64,000 nucleotides of DNA from the NCBI GenBank assembly GCA_963705325.1, contig OY970069.1, positions 3,782,001-3,846,000 of the forward strand, in the 5' to 3' direction. The position numbers were made by a program, and so were the translations under genes. Under the pieces are notes generated by a model. It made no database searches, was not told where the DNA came from, and saw only the letters and a list, made by a program, of their open reading frames with translations. This document shows positions 1 to 9,945 of this stretch, one piece after another (the stretch's first letter is position 1; every line of letters begins with the position of its first letter). Source of the DNA: DATARH01 sp963705325 (GTDB taxonomy: Bacteria; Pseudomonadota; Alphaproteobacteria; ATCC43930; CGMCC-115725).

Positions 1-2
1 GG

Positions 3-545
3 CGCCACATGATCCCACCGCCGGCGCCGGTGAGCCGGCTGAGCGACGAGCCGCCGCCGCTCCCGGCGTCACCTCGTGCGGCGACATCGCGCGCTGCCAT
101 CATCGCGCCTCCACCGCGACGCCGCCATGGCGCCGGGTTTGGCATGCTCCTCGTCGTGATACTTCTCATTGGCGCGGCCGCCGGCGTCTATTTCGGGCGC
201 GAGCGCGTAGTCGCGCTCTGGCCGCCGGCAGCCCGGCTTTATAGCGCGATTGGGCTGACCCCCGAGGTGCCGGGCGAGGGGCTTGATTTCGCCAATGTGA
301 CGATGACGCGAAATGTCGACGGCGTGATCGTCGAAGGGGAGATCACGGATAAGGTTGCCATTCCCCGTCCGGTACCGAAGCTACGCGTCGTGTTGCGCGA
401 CGCCAGCCAGCACGACGTCGCGGTCAAGATCGTCGACCCGCCGAAGCCGCGGCTTTTGCCCGGCGAAACGGCGCATTTTGTGGTGGCGTTCCTGCCAGCG
501 AACGATGCGGCGGTCGGGGTGGTGGTGAGCTTCGTCGCCGGCTGA
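3..545 (+). CDS. DUF3426-type single-pass membrane protein, 5' end outside window
   Basis: The frame is open to the window edge, so the ATG at 9 is probably internal and the N-terminus is missing. Family members usually carry an MJ0042 zinc ribbon there. What is visible, counted from the ATG at 9, is a Pro/Arg-rich linker (residues 1-40), one hydrophobic segment (about 44-63) and a C-terminal beta-rich domain (about 85-178) with the DUF3426 pattern, including a PxPxLRVVLRD stretch and a LLPGETAHF stretch. The family is typical of Alphaproteobacteria and often sits near ftsE/ftsX; its function is unknown. The stop codon lies inside the first unit of a tandem repeat shared with the convergent neighbour. 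Confidence 0.6.
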   Translation, partial: RHMIPPPAPVSRLSDEPPPLPASPRAATSRAAIIAPPPRRRHGAGFGMLLVVILLIGAAAGVYFGRERVVALWPPAARLYSAIGLTPEVPGEGLDFANVTMTRNVDGVIVEGEITDKVAIPRPVPKLRVVLRDASQHDVAVKIVDPPKPRLLPGETAHFVVAFLPANDAAVGVVVSFVAG

Positions 546-604
546 AAACCAGTGCCGGCTGAAAACCAGTGCCGGCTGAAAACCAGTGCCGGCTGAAAAT
601 CAGT
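537..604. repeat. Four tandem 17-bp repeats between convergent genes
   Basis: The unit GCCGGCTGAAAACCAGT occurs four times head to tail at 537-553, 554-570, 571-587 and 588-604. The last copy has one change (AATCAGT). The TGA in the first unit is the stop of the plus-strand DUF3426 gene. The TCA in the last unit is the complement of the stop of the minus-strand DUF882 gene. The repeat therefore fills the whole space between the two genes and forms both ends. Confidence 0.95.
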
Positions 605-1322
605 GTCGCCGAGCGAGGAACTCGGCGCGGGCAAGCTGATGCAGCCGCGCCAGACGCTGGCGCACTGTCGGCGGGCGTCGGCCATTGACCATGAGCGGCG
701 GCGAGCGGCCGTGGCCCGCGCTGATGACCAACTCGCCTTTATCGTTAAAGTGGATCTGCCTGCCGTCGAACAGCAAATTGCCGAGCCCGGCATCGTCGAG
801 GTCCCAATTGCGCACCGGTCCGGTATCGATATGCATAAAGGCCGAATGCGGGTACCAGCCGACGCCGCCGTGCTGCATCCCGCGGGCGGCCGCCATCGCC
901 TCGGCGAGCTTGCCGCCGAAATGCACATCGAGCGCGCGGCCGAAGATATGCTGGCTGTTCTCGGCGACGCCGAAGGTGGTGCGCGCCAGCATCTCGTTGG
1001 TCTCGCGGGTGCGGTAGGCGGAAAGGATCGTCGCCTCGCCCTCCTCGATCGTATCCATGATCGCGGCGAGGAAGTCGATCACTCCCATGTCCATCGCGAT
1101 GATCTCCCCTGAGTGGAAATCGCGCAGGAACACCGAAAGATCGGCGACCGCCGAGGGGATAAGACCGTCGTCGTTGCGGTAGGGCCCGTCGAAAATCTCG
1201 CCGGTATGTGCGTTGGTCAGCCGCAGGCTGCGCCTCGCAGGCAAGGGCAGCGGCGCGGCGCGCGCCATCCCCGGCAATACGACGACGCCGGCGATGACCG
1301 AAAGAAGCAGACGTCGATCCAT
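600..1322 (-). CDS. DUF882 / YcbK-like M15-family peptidase, exported
   Basis: About 240 aa from the ATG at 1322. The N-terminus MDRRLLLSVIAGVVV is a signal peptide with a possible twin-arginine pair. The DUF882 (peptidase M15_3-like) core shows the zinc-ligand motifs SQHxxGRALDVH and FMHIDTG. This family is thought to cut peptide cross-links in the bacterial cell wall; activity here is inferred. An alternative TTG start at 1361 overlaps the upstream TGA as TTGA, which would couple it to the DUF4175 gene. I prefer the ATG because the signal peptide begins there. It is the last gene of the argH-lysA-DUF4175 run. Confidence 0.75.
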   Translation of the reverse strand: MDRRLLLSVIAGVVVLPGMARAAPLPLPARRSLRLTNAHTGEIFDGPYRNDDGLIPSAVADLSVFLRDFHSGEIIAMDMGVIDFLAAIMDTIEEGEATILSAYRTRETNEMLARTTFGVAENSQHIFGRALDVHFGGKLAEAMAAARGMQHGGVGWYPHSAFMHIDTGPVRNWDLDDAGLGNLLFDGRQIHFNDKGELVISAGHGRSPPLMVNGRRPPTVRQRLARLHQLARAEFLARRH

Positions 1323-1357
1323 CCTCGTCACGCTAACCGCGGAACGCTGCTCGGAGT

Positions 1358-3842
1358 TCAAAAACGCCGCAGCAGACGCTCGATGTAATCCAGTTCGATC
1401 ACGGGTCGAGCCCTTTCACCGGCGCGGCGGCGCAGCTCGTCGAGAATCTCGCGCGATTTCTGGAGGATGTTCGCGTCGGGGATCTGCACATCGCCTTGGT
1501 CGATGAAGCTACCCGACAAAGGTCGGCCGAACGGATCGCGGTTTTCCGTGTCCGTGGGGTCCTGACCGTAGCCGTTTGGGTCAGCGCTTTGAGCTTCCCA
1601 GCCGTTTTGCATCTTGTCGCGCAGCTGCTGAGCAAATTCGCGGGCGCCCTCCTGCAACTGATCGAGCGCTTCGCTCTGTGAGCTGATAGCCGCACCGGGA
1701 TCGCCGCGCTGCAGGGCGCCCGTCGCGTCGCGCATCGCCCGTTCGGCGCGGCCAAGCGCATCGGGAATATTGCCCGCGCCCGAACCGAGCTGGCGCATGA
1801 TCTCGCCGAGCGCGCGGCGCAGCTGGTCCTGCGGGCCGGCGGCGCTACCAAGATCGCCAGGCTGGGAGTCTGTCGTCGCCCGGCTGCTGACCATTTTGCC
1901 CGGGCGTCCCGTTCATTTGCCGTTGCGCCCGGAAGCTGCGGTCGAGAAGCTGCTGTTGGCGCTGCATCAGGTCCTGCAGGCCGCGCATCATTTGGCCAGC
2001 CTGGTTGGGTGCATGCTGCTGTGCGCCGGGGCGGGTCATTTGCAGGTTTTCCAGCATGTCCTGGAGCTGCGACAACAGCTCCCGGGCTTGCTGCTGGGCG
2101 CCGCTGTGTGCAAGCTCGCGGGCGCGATCGAGCATCCGCTGGAGGTCGCGCCCGGTCAGCGTATGCGATGGATCGGTTGGCTCCGTCGTCTGATCGCCGT
2201 TGCGTTCCATGTTCTGAGCGAGCGCCTGAAGATATTGGCTCATCGCTTGCTGCAACTCGTGCATCAGCCGGTCGATTTCCTCGTCCGGAGCGCCTCGGGC
2301 CAGGGCATCCTGCAATTCCTGCTGCAGCCGGCGCAGATCCCGCTCGGCGACCGACATGCCGGCGTCCTCGATGCGCAAGGCTGTGTCCCAGAGCAGCGGG
2401 ATCACCGCGGCGACCGCGGCGTCGGAGTCGGGCTCGCGCAACCGCAGCGCGGCAAGGCGCAGCGCAAGGTAGACGACCGTATCGTCGCGATAGCGCTCCG
2501 GCCGAATATTCAAATCGTCGAGGATTTCGGCCACCACGTCGCGCGAACCGGGATCTTTGACCAGCTCCTTGCGCTGATCGATGATCGCCCGGGCGACCGG
2601 ATTGTGGAACTCACGCTCGGGCAGCGTCATGCGCACCGGCTCGCTCGCGCCGATCTGGCCCAACGCGTCGGTCGCGACGATGCGGATATCGACAGGGAGG
2701 CCGGCCCAGGGGTGCGGCGACAGGTCTTGGTACGTGGCGCCGTGGGCGTCTTTGAGATGCAACCCTGGCAACGGCATTTCGATCTCGATCTTGTCCGCCG
2801 GGTTTCCGCCCGCGCGGGTGATCACCGCCTTGACGTTTTCGACCCCGTAATCGTCCGTCGCCTGATAGGCGAGATGCAGCGCCGCGTGGATTGTCGGCTT
2901 GGGCGGCTCGGAGAAAGCGGCGACCGGCGGATTATCCGGGATGATCTCGATCGGCCAGCGGCCGAGGGTCGTGCCGCCCTGGCTGACGCTCAGCAATTTT
3001 CCCTGCGTCAGCGTTGCCTCGGCGCGGAAGTTGGTCTTGTCGATGCCCTGGAAGTCAGTCGCGGCGTCATCAATCGACAGGCGCGGGATCAGGCCGCCGC
3101 CGTGAATTTGCGCCAACAGCTTGCTGCCGGTCGGGATGCGGATCGTCCCGGCGGTTTCGGCGCGCAGGAATTGCGGCGGGAGCCCGGTGTAGTCGGGCGG
3201 GGTGATCCAGATGTCGAAGCTGGCCGCGGGCCCGGGCGTGCCGCCATCCCAGCTGGGCGTCAGCGCTCGGATGAGCCGGTCTCGCCAGTCGGCGCCCGCG
3301 TCGATCGCGGCGACTACAAGGAGGATCACCAAGACGGCGCGCAGACCCCATGGGTCATGGCGCGCCAACCCAGCGGCCGGCCAGCCGACGCGCAAACCGC
3401 GTATCATCGCCACGACACGGCGTCGATGCGCCTCCCACAATCCGGTCGCGCCGCTGCTGAGCGGCCCGCTCGGGCGATCGGCGAGGGTGGCAAGCGGCCG
3501 GTGATCGAGACCGCTCTTGATCTCGATGCGCCGGCGGGCGGCAGCCGTATCGGGCCACGCCAGCCGTCGCGCAGCCCACACCGCCGCGCAACCGAGCGCG
3601 AGGGCGAACCCGGCCAAGACCGCCATATGCTCCGGGCCGGAGAGCCAGCTGAAGAGGTCGAACAAGGCGGCAACCGCGAACACGCCGAGGATGAATAACG
3701 CTGGCCAAAGTGCCGGCCACACTCTTTCCCAGGCGAGCGCGGCGCGAGACAGCAGCAACAAGCGCGATAAGCGGTTGTCCGGCGTCAGCGGGCGATCATC
3801 ATCGCGGCGATCCCTCGTCGGCCAGCCAATCCGGGATCGCAT
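1358..3842 (-). CDS. TIGR02302 (DUF4175) membrane protein, frame-disrupted
   Basis: A large membrane protein of about 830 aa once the frame is repaired. The N-terminal part (3842 to 1845) has three hydrophobic segments followed by a long periplasmic-type region ending in a Gln/Met-rich coiled coil. The C-terminal part (1894 to 1358) continues in another frame with a second helical region ending LDYIERLLRRF. The break lies at about 1845-1894. The gene normally follows lysA in Alphaproteobacteria, as here; the function is unknown. The start is uncertain: an ATG pair at 3799-3802 overlaps the lysA stop (TGATGATG) and would be typical, but joining it to the frame needs one more indel near 3787. 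The 3842 ATG lies within lysA. Confidence 0.7.
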
Positions 3843-5092
3843 CGAGCGCCAGTATTGCGTCGTAACTTTGGCGCGCGCGAATGACCGCGAACCGGTCGCC
3901 GTCGACCAGCACCTCGGGTACCAGCGGCCGGGTATTATAGGTCGAACTCATTACCGCTCCGTAGGCGCCGGCCGTGGTGAACGCAATCAGGTCGCCTTCC
4001 TCGAGCGGGGGCAGCTCGTAACCTCGGTTGAACGTGTCGGTGCTTTCACAAATCGGGCCAACGACATCGGCGGCGCGCCGCGACGCACCCAGCGCCGGTT
4101 CGCGCACCGGCCGGATCGCGTGCTCGATCTTGTACATCGCCGGCCGGACCAGGTCGTTCATCGCCGCGTCGACCACGACCACTGGATGATCACCGTCCTT
4201 CAAATAGACGACCCGTGAGACGAGGATGCCGCCGGCGCCGACCAAGAAGCGGCCCGGCTCGCACTCCACCGCGACATCGAGAGGCCCGAAGATTTTCGTA
4301 ATCAGCGCCGCATATTCGGCGGGTGTGGCCGGCGGCTCGTCGCTCTCGTGATAGGGGATGGTCAAACCGCCGCCGACATCGATCCGATGCACCTTCTGAC
4401 CGTCGCTGCGAAGCGCGACGATCAGCTCGGCAAGGCGCGAGAACGCCTGCCGCCGACGGCGCCAGATCGACGATCTGCGAGCCGATATGGACAGCAAGTC
4501 CGACCGGTTGGACGCCCGGCAATTGCGCGGCGAGGCGATACGCGCCGGCGACATCGCGCCATGGAATGCCGAATTTGTCCTCCTTGCGCCCGGTAGAGAT
4601 ATCGGTGTGCGTCTTGGCGTCGACATCGGGGTTTACGCGCAGCGCCACGCGGGCGGTTTGTCCGCGCGCGCGGCGGCCAGATCGCTGAGCGCGCGCAAGC
4701 TCGGACGTCGATTCGACGTTGATCTGATGGATATCGGCATCAAGTGCTGCCGTGAGCTCCGCTGCAGTCTTGCCGACGCCGGAAAAGACGATGCGGTCCG
4801 CTGGGATGCCGGCCGCTAGCGCCCGCCGCAACTCGCCCTCCGATACAACGTCGGCGCCGGCGCCCAGGCTGGCGAAGAGGCGCAGCACCGCCTGGTTGGA
4901 ATTGGCCTTGACCGCGTAACAGATCAGCGCGTCAAGCGGTGAGAGCGCCGCCGACAGCGTTTCGGTATTGAGCGGTGAAAGAAGCCGAGGAATAGAGATA
5001 AAACGGCGTGCCGACCGAGTCGGCAATCCGCGATACCGGCACGCTCTTCGGCATGGAGCTCGCCGTTGCGATAGGCGAACGAGCTCAGGCAT
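3799..5092 (-). CDS. lysA: Diaminopimelate decarboxylase, frame-disrupted
   Basis: Converts meso-diaminopimelate to lysine, using PLP. The protein is spread over several frames. The N-terminal FAYRNGELHAEE and VPVSRIADSVGTPFYLYSS pieces lie in two frames (about 5085-4975). DALICYAVKANSNQ (the PLP lysine is in AVKAN), DKFGIPW and AVHIGSQI lie in a third (to about 4455). HRIDVGGGL, ECEPGRFLVG, CESTDTF and AYGAVMSSTYNTRP lie in a fourth to the stop at 3799. So there are at least three indels in a housekeeping gene. The ATG at 5092 overlaps the end of the lptM-like gene. Order argH-lptM-lysA-DUF4175 is the usual alphaproteobacterial one. Confidence 0.85.
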
Positions 5093-5255
5093 GCGGGTAG
5101 GCGCGGGGATAGGTGTTGGGCTCATCGGCCGGGGGTTGCGGCGACGCTTTCCGGCCGCAGCCGGCCGAGCGCCAGCGCGACGACCAACACCGCGACAACT
5201 CGCAGCACCGTTACGCGGCGGCGAGAACTAAGAGCTTCGGAATCGGCTGACTCAT
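5085..5255 (-). CDS. Small LptM-like lipoprotein, frame-disrupted
   Basis: A roughly 56-aa product in the slot between argH and lysA where alphaproteobacteria carry an LptM-type lipoprotein. The ATG at 5255 overlaps the argH stop as ATGA and reads MSQPIPKLLVLAA. A second frame gives a hydrophobic stretch VLRVVAVLVVALAL. A third gives the lipobox and tail AGCGRKASPQPPADEP, ending at the TGA at 5085-5087. The total length is a multiple of three, so the two indels compensate. LptM in other bacteria helps mature the LPS translocon LptD; that role here is inferred from position and lipobox only. Confidence 0.55.
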
Positions 5256-6682
5256 CGGCAATACCTCTCGCGCGCCGCGGCGATGGCGGCGCGAACCCGA
5301 TCCGGCGCGGTGCCGCCAAAACTCGTGCGGCTGGCCACCGAGCGCTCGACGTCGAGCACATCGTACACCGCAGCGGTGATCGCCGGCTCGATCGCCTGCA
5401 ATCTCGGCGAGCGGCATCTCGGCAAGCGAACGGCCGCTCGCTTCGGCGCGCTTGACGATCTCGCCGGTGACGTGATGTGCCTGGCGGAACGGCATGTCGA
5501 GCGTGCGCACCAGCCAGTCGGCAAGGTCGGTCGCCGTGCTGTAGCCGCGCGCCGCCGCTTCGCGCAGCCGGTCCGGCTTCGGCCGCATATCGCGCACCAT
5601 GCCGGTCGTCGGCGGCAAGACACAGCTCGAGCGCGTCGGCCGCCTCGAACACCGGCAGCTTGTCCTCCTGCATGTCCTTTTGATAGGCGAGCGGCAGGCC
5701 CTTCATCACCGTCAGCAACGCAATCAGCGAGCCGTCGAGCCGCCCGGTCTTGGCGCGCACCAGCTCGGCGGCGTCGGGGTTGCGCTTTTGCGGCATGATC
5801 GAACTGCCGGTGGTGAAGGCGTCACTGAGCGCGATGAAGCCGAACGGCTCGCTCGACCAGATCACGATCTCCTCGGCGAAGCGCGACAGATGCGTGCCGG
5901 CGAACGCCGCCGCGGCGAGAAATTCGACCGCGAAGTCGCGGTCGGATACGGCATCCAACGAGTTTGCCGCCGGCCGGTCGAAGCCGAGCGCGGCGGCGGT
6001 TGCGTCGCGGTCGATCGGGAACGCGGTGCCGGCCAACGCCGCGGCGCCGAGCGGGCATTCGTTGAGCCGCCGCCGGCAATCGGCGAGACGGCCGCGGTCG
6101 CGCCCGATCATCTCGACATACGCCATCAGATGATGGCCGAACGTCACCGGCTGGGCGATCTGCAGATGGGTGAAGCCCGGCATGACCGCCTCCGCGTGGG
6201 CCTCGGCCTGATCGAGCAGCGCCGCTTGCAGCGCGCGCCATCGCCGCATCGATCCGGTCGATTGCCCCGCGCACCCATAGGCGGAAATCGGTCGCCACCT
6301 GATCGTTGCGCGAGCGCGCCGTGTGCAGCCGCCCCGCCGCCGGGCCGATCAGTTCGGCGAGCCGCGCCTCGATATTGAGATGAATGTCCTCGAGGTCCTC
6401 GCGGAAGACAAAGGTGCCTGCGTCGATTTCCGCCCGGATTCGCTCTAGACCCTCGGCGATGGCAGCGCCATCTTCGGCCGGGAGGATGCGTTGCGCGACG
6501 AGCATCGCGCAATGCGCCTTCGATCCGGCGATATCCTCGGCGTAGAGGCGCCGGTCGAAATCGATCGAGGCATTGATGCGGCGCATGATGGCGGCTGGCC
6601 CGCCGGCAAAGCGGCCGCCCCAGAGCGGGTTCGGCGCGGCCGGCGTCTGCCCGCCGACCGGGCGCCGTGTCGGCCGAGTCAC
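5252..6682 (-). CDS. argH: Argininosuccinate lyase, frame-disrupted
   Basis: Last step of arginine synthesis: argininosuccinate to arginine plus fumarate. The start is GTG at 6682 (VTRPTRRPV...), followed by LWGGRF, DFDRRLYAEDIAGSKAH and HTARSRNDQVATDFR. The frame then changes near 6245 to HAEAVMPGFTHLQIAQPVTFGHH and the fumarase-superfamily signature GSSIMPQKRNPD. It changes again near 5615 (TDLADWLVR, FRQAHHVTG) and near 5400 (VASRTSFGGTAPDRV). Total length is 477 codons, normal for the family, so the three indels cancel. It overlaps the following lipoprotein gene by ATGA. The divergent tlpA gene starts only 33 bp away. Confidence 0.88.
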
Positions 6683-6715
6683 CAGGGCTCGCCTCCGCCG
6701 TCTGAAAGGGATCCT

Positions 6716-7270
6716 ATGAGAGGCTGCCGCATCATTGTGGCTATCGTGGTCCTGATTGCTTCGACGCTGGGTGCTGTGGCGCAGACCGCCAACGAGCCCG
6801 ATATCAAGCTCGGCCAGTTTATCCCGGCGGCGGCGCCACAGCCAGCGCCCGAGATGAGCTTCGAGGGACTCGACGGAAACCCGGTATCGCTCGCTGACTT
6901 CAAGGGCAGATTGGTCATCCTCAATCTGTGGGCCACATGGTGTCAGCCGTGTCTTAAAGAAATGCCGTCGCTGGCAAAACTGGAAGCAAGGCTCGGGCCG
7001 GCGTTGCTGGTGTTGGCGGTATCCGAAGATCGCGGCGGAGCGGACGTGGTGAAGCCGTTCATCGCCAAGCTCGATCTCGACAAGATCAAGGTCGGCCTCG
7101 ATCCGAAAAGCAACGCCACCCATGCGCTGCACGCGCGTGGCCTGCCGACCAGTCTCGTCGTCGACACCGACGGCAAGGTGCTCGGCAAGGTCGAGGGCGC
7201 CGCTGAGTGGGACTCAGATCCGATGATCGGGATGCTGACGAAGTTGCTGCCGGTCAGCCCTGGCCGTTGA
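6716..7270 (+). CDS. TlpA-family thiol:disulfide interchange protein
   Basis: 184 aa from the ATG at 6716, preceded by GAAAGGG. Residues 1-24 form a signal peptide (MRGCRIIVAIVVLIAS then ...VAQ). The thioredoxin fold carries the redox motif WATWCQPC and the cis-Pro segment GLPTSLVVDTDG. Such proteins act in the periplasm, usually as reductants in cytochrome c maturation or metal-centre assembly. The gene is divergent from argH, and this pairing is common in Alphaproteobacteria. Its 3' end overlaps the convergent esterase by 17 bp. Confidence 0.85.
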   Translation: MRGCRIIVAIVVLIASTLGAVAQTANEPDIKLGQFIPAAAPQPAPEMSFEGLDGNPVSLADFKGRLVILNLWATWCQPCLKEMPSLAKLEARLGPALLVLAVSEDRGGADVVKPFIAKLDLDKIKVGLDPKSNATHALHARGLPTSLVVDTDGKVLGKVEGAAEWDSDPMIGMLTKLLPVSPGR

Positions 7271-7916
7271 GCACGCGCTTCAGGAATTCGCCGCCGTCGC
7301 GCAACCCCTGCTCATCAATGCCATGACCCACCCCGGGGCAGGTCAGCGTTTCCACCGCGACGCCGGCGTCGCTGAGCGCGCTCTCGGCCTCGGCCATCGA
7401 GCTGTACGGGACCATCGCATCCTCGGTGCCATGAACCAGCAAGACGGGAGGACGCGAGCGGATTTCGTCCTTGAGCAGCGCGGGGGCGATCAGCCGGCCG
7501 GAAAAGCCGACGATCCCGGCGAGCTGCCGTTCGCGCCGCGGTCCGACATAGAGCGACATCATCGTCCCCTGCGAGAACCCGACCAAGGCGAGCTGCGATT
7601 CGGCAAGGCCGCGTTTACTGAGCTCGTCATCGATAAACGCGTCGAGAATGCCCGCGGCGGCGCGGGCGCCCGCGAGCCTCGCCTCCGGGCTCGGATCGCG
7701 CACGCTCATCCACTGATAGCCGTACGGCGCCATGTCGCAGGGAAACGGCGCGTTGGGCGACAGAAATTCCGTCTCGGGCAGAAGCGGTGCCCAATAGGGT
7801 GCCAATCCGATCAGATCGTTGCCGTCGGCGCCGAGGCCATGCAGCAGGATCACCAGGCGGTTCGGTTTGCCGCCGGATTGCGGCGGAAAGGACGGTCCGG
7901 ACAGGCTAAGGTTCAT
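7254..7916 (-). CDS. Alpha/beta hydrolase, phospholipase/carboxylesterase family
   Basis: 220 aa with no signal peptide, so cytoplasmic. The fold is seen in LVILLHGLGADGNDL at the start, the nucleophile elbow GFSQG, an Asp in HGTEDAMVPY and the final His in GVGHGID. This matches the small carboxylesterase/YpfH group, which cleaves short acyl esters or acts as an acyl-protein thioesterase. The true substrate cannot be told from sequence. The gene is convergent with tlpA and divergent from gluQRS. Confidence 0.85.
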   Translation of the reverse strand: MNLSLSGPSFPPQSGGKPNRLVILLHGLGADGNDLIGLAPYWAPLLPETEFLSPNAPFPCDMAPYGYQWMSVRDPSPEARLAGARAAAGILDAFIDDELSKRGLAESQLALVGFSQGTMMSLYVGPRRERQLAGIVGFSGRLIAPALLKDEIRSRPPVLLVHGTEDAMVPYSSMAEAESALSDAGVAVETLTCPGVGHGIDEQGLRDGGEFLKRVLNGQG

Positions 7917-7990
7917 CGCTGCGCGCTCCAGCGGAGTATGGCAGAGGCATAGCCTATGTCGGGCAAGGCGGCCAGGGGCATCGGGAAACG

Positions 7991-8831
7991 ATGATTGTCA
8001 CGCGTTTTGCGCCGAGCCCGACTGGCCTTCTCCATCTCGGTCATGTGCGTTCGGCCTGGGAGGGCTGGCACGCGGCGCGCGAGGCCGGCGGCCGTTTCCT
8101 GCTACGGATCGAGGATATCGACCGCACGCGTTGCCGCCCAGAATATGACGAGGCGATCCTTGAAGACTTGACCTGGCTGGGCCTCGCCTGGGATGGCGAA
8201 GTGAGGCGGCAGTCCGAGCATTTCGACGACTATCAGGTGGCGCTGGCGCGGCTTGAGGAGATGGGCGTGCTGTACCCCTGCTTCTGCACGCGGCGCGAGA
8301 TTCAGGTCGAGATCGCCCGCGCCGGCGGTGCCCCGCAAGGGGAAGCGGGGCCGGTTTATCCCGGCACCTGCAGGCGGCTTTCGCCCAGCGAACGCGGGCA
8401 CAAAATCGCCTGCGGCGCAGACTACGCGTTGCGCCTCGATGTCGGCGTCGCGATCGCGCGGACCGGCCCTCTCGAGTGGCCGGAGGATGGGCGCGCGGTC
8501 AAGGCCACACCGGAGGCGCTCGGCGATGTGGTGCTGGCGCGCAAGGACGTGCCGGTGAGTTACCACCTGGCGGTGACAGTGGACGATGCGCTGCAGGGCG
8601 TGACGCTGGTGACTCGCGGCGCGGATTTGTTTGCCGCCACCCACATCCATCGCCTGTTGCAGGCGCTGCTCGGCCTGCCAACTCCCGCTTATCGCCACCA
8701 TCCGCTGCTCACCGATGCATCCGGCCGGCGCCTTGCCAAGCGCGATAAGGCGATGACGGTGCGGGACATGCGCGAGGCCGGATTGGCGCCCGGGGAGGTC
8801 CTCGAGTCGAGCTCAGTCGAACGGTCGGTGA
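7991..8831 (+). CDS. gluQ: Glutamyl-Q tRNA(Asp) synthetase, stop probably lost by indel
   Basis: A truncated GluRS paralogue that attaches glutamate to queuosine-34 of tRNA-Asp. Class I motifs are RFAPSPTGLLHLGH (HIGH-like) and RRLAKRDKAMT (KMSKS-like). The Cys in YPCFCTRRE and GTCR match the zinc site. It lacks an anticodon-binding domain, as expected. Homology ends near residue 275 (MREAGLAPGEVL). In the given frame the reading continues to 9388 as antisense of the NUDIX gene. A TGA at 8829-8831 in the next frame would give the normal length of about 280 aa, so I place the end there and suspect a one-base error near 8800. Confidence 0.8.
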
Positions 8832-9664
8832 AGTCCGTTGGCGACGTCAAGATATTCCGGATCCTCGGGCCGCAGCACGCCGTGGCGCACCGCGAAGTCG
8901 AGGATCACCAGGTTGACGTTGAATTTGAAGTCCGTGCCTGTCCGTATGCGCTCAAGGATGTCGTCAAGCGGCGTCAGCTCGAACCCGTCGATCTCGCCGT
9001 CATCGTTGCGCGGCTCGAAATCGGGGGGCACTTCGAGGTCATAAACGAACATTACGTCGTCGCGGATACCTGTCTTCGACTCCATCCGGTAGGTCAGTGC
9101 GCCGGCGGCGATGGCGCGGCCGATCAACTCGGGCCCGATCGAGGCCTCTTCCTCGGCTTCCTTGATCAGCGTGCCCTGCGCGCCATGGCCGTTACCGATG
9201 CCGCCGGCGACGAGATTGTCGAGCTTACCCGGCGCCACCTGTTTGTTCGCGGCGCGCTTGCCGATCCACAGCCAGTACCGGTTGTCGTCGCGGCGAAAGC
9301 CGTTGACGTGGATGCCGTAGGCGCGCACCCCAAAAAACGGCACGGCACCGCGATCGACGCGAAACAGCGGCGGTTCGCCCCAGCGTGACACCACGTCAAA
9401 GGTCTCGTTGCGCCATTTCGGCACGCGCCGCTCGGCGACCAGCACCTGGACGACCTCGTGGAGCGCGCGGCTGACGGTATCGGCGTCGCCCTCGGGGAGC
9501 AGTCGCGCCTGGTCGTCGTGAACTCGGAATACCTTGTCATGGCGCTGAAGCAGCGCCGCGTTATCGCGGCGCAGCCAACCGACCCGATGTTCGCCTGCCC
9601 ATAGCGGTATCGCTCGAGTGGGGTCGAAGCTGTTGCAGTGGCGGATGCGGTCTGCGAACGACAT
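8813..9664 (-). CDS. DUF4743 / thiamine-pyrophosphokinase-related NUDIX hydrolase
   Basis: 283 aa from MSFADRIRHCNSF at 9664. The N-terminal DUF4743 region (about 1-120) is followed by a NUDIX domain whose box reads AGGIGNGHGAQGTLIKEAEEEA. This is the relaxed form found in the thiamine pyrophosphokinase-like NUDIX group. A typical AYGIHVNGF segment precedes it. Relatives hydrolyse nucleotide diphosphates or oxidised thiamine diphosphate; the substrate here is unknown. The start lies 5 bp after the stop of the ACT-domain gene, so the two are probably co-transcribed. Its 3' end overlaps gluQRS. Confidence 0.8.
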   Translation of the reverse strand: MSFADRIRHCNSFDPTRAIPLWAGEHRVGWLRRDNAALLQRHDKVFRVHDDQARLLPEGDADTVSRALHEVVQVLVAERRVPKWRNETFDVVSRWGEPPLFRVDRGAVPFFGVRAYGIHVNGFRRDDNRYWLWIGKRAANKQVAPGKLDNLVAGGIGNGHGAQGTLIKEAEEEASIGPELIGRAIAAGALTYRMESKTGIRDDVMFVYDLEVPPDFEPRNDDGEIDGFELTPLDDILERIRTGTDFKFNVNLVILDFAVRHGVLRPEDPEYLDVANGLHRPFD

Positions 9665-9669
9665 TGAGA

Positions 9670-9945
9670 TCAGACGGTCAGGACGAGTTCGACGCCGACG
9701 ATCTGCCGCAAGCAATTCGCGACATAGGCCACCGTGTCGCGCTCGAGGCCGCCGATCTCGATATCGATCGACAGGGTCATCCCAGGCCGCGCGACGGCGC
9801 TGTGCCAACGATCCGGGACGAGCCCGCGCTTGGCGAAGAGCTCGAGAACCCGCGGCAACACGCCTGGCTCCGCGCTGGCTTGGAGGGAAAATCGGGAAGT
9901 GCTGGCGGTAGCCGCTTCAGCAACGGCGGCTTCTGATGACGACAT
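9670..9945 (-). CDS. Small ACT-domain protein
   Basis: 91 aa. One ACT-like domain fills most of the chain: RFSLQASAEPGVLPRVLELFAKRGLVPD, then a beta strand LSIDIEIGGL and a second helix with VANCLRQIVGVELVLTV. The pattern resembles the small subunit of acetohydroxyacid synthase (IlvH/IlvM) without its C-terminal domain. ACT domains usually sense amino acids. No catalytic partner lies nearby; the only operon neighbour is the NUDIX gene 5 bp downstream. The role is unknown. Confidence 0.6.
   Translation of the reverse strand: MSSSEAAVAEAATASTSRFSLQASAEPGVLPRVLELFAKRGLVPDRWHSAVARPGMTLSIDIEIGGLERDTVAYVANCLRQIVGVELVLTV

Noticed and set aside
1323..1361. TTG start for the DUF882 gene with TTGA overlap
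   Set aside because: Possible, but the signal peptide starts at the ATG at 1322, which has a better fit to the family.
1770..3698. 642-codon open frame on the plus strand
   Set aside because: It is the mirror of the DUF4175 gene, has a composition typical of antisense GC-rich frames, and matches no family.
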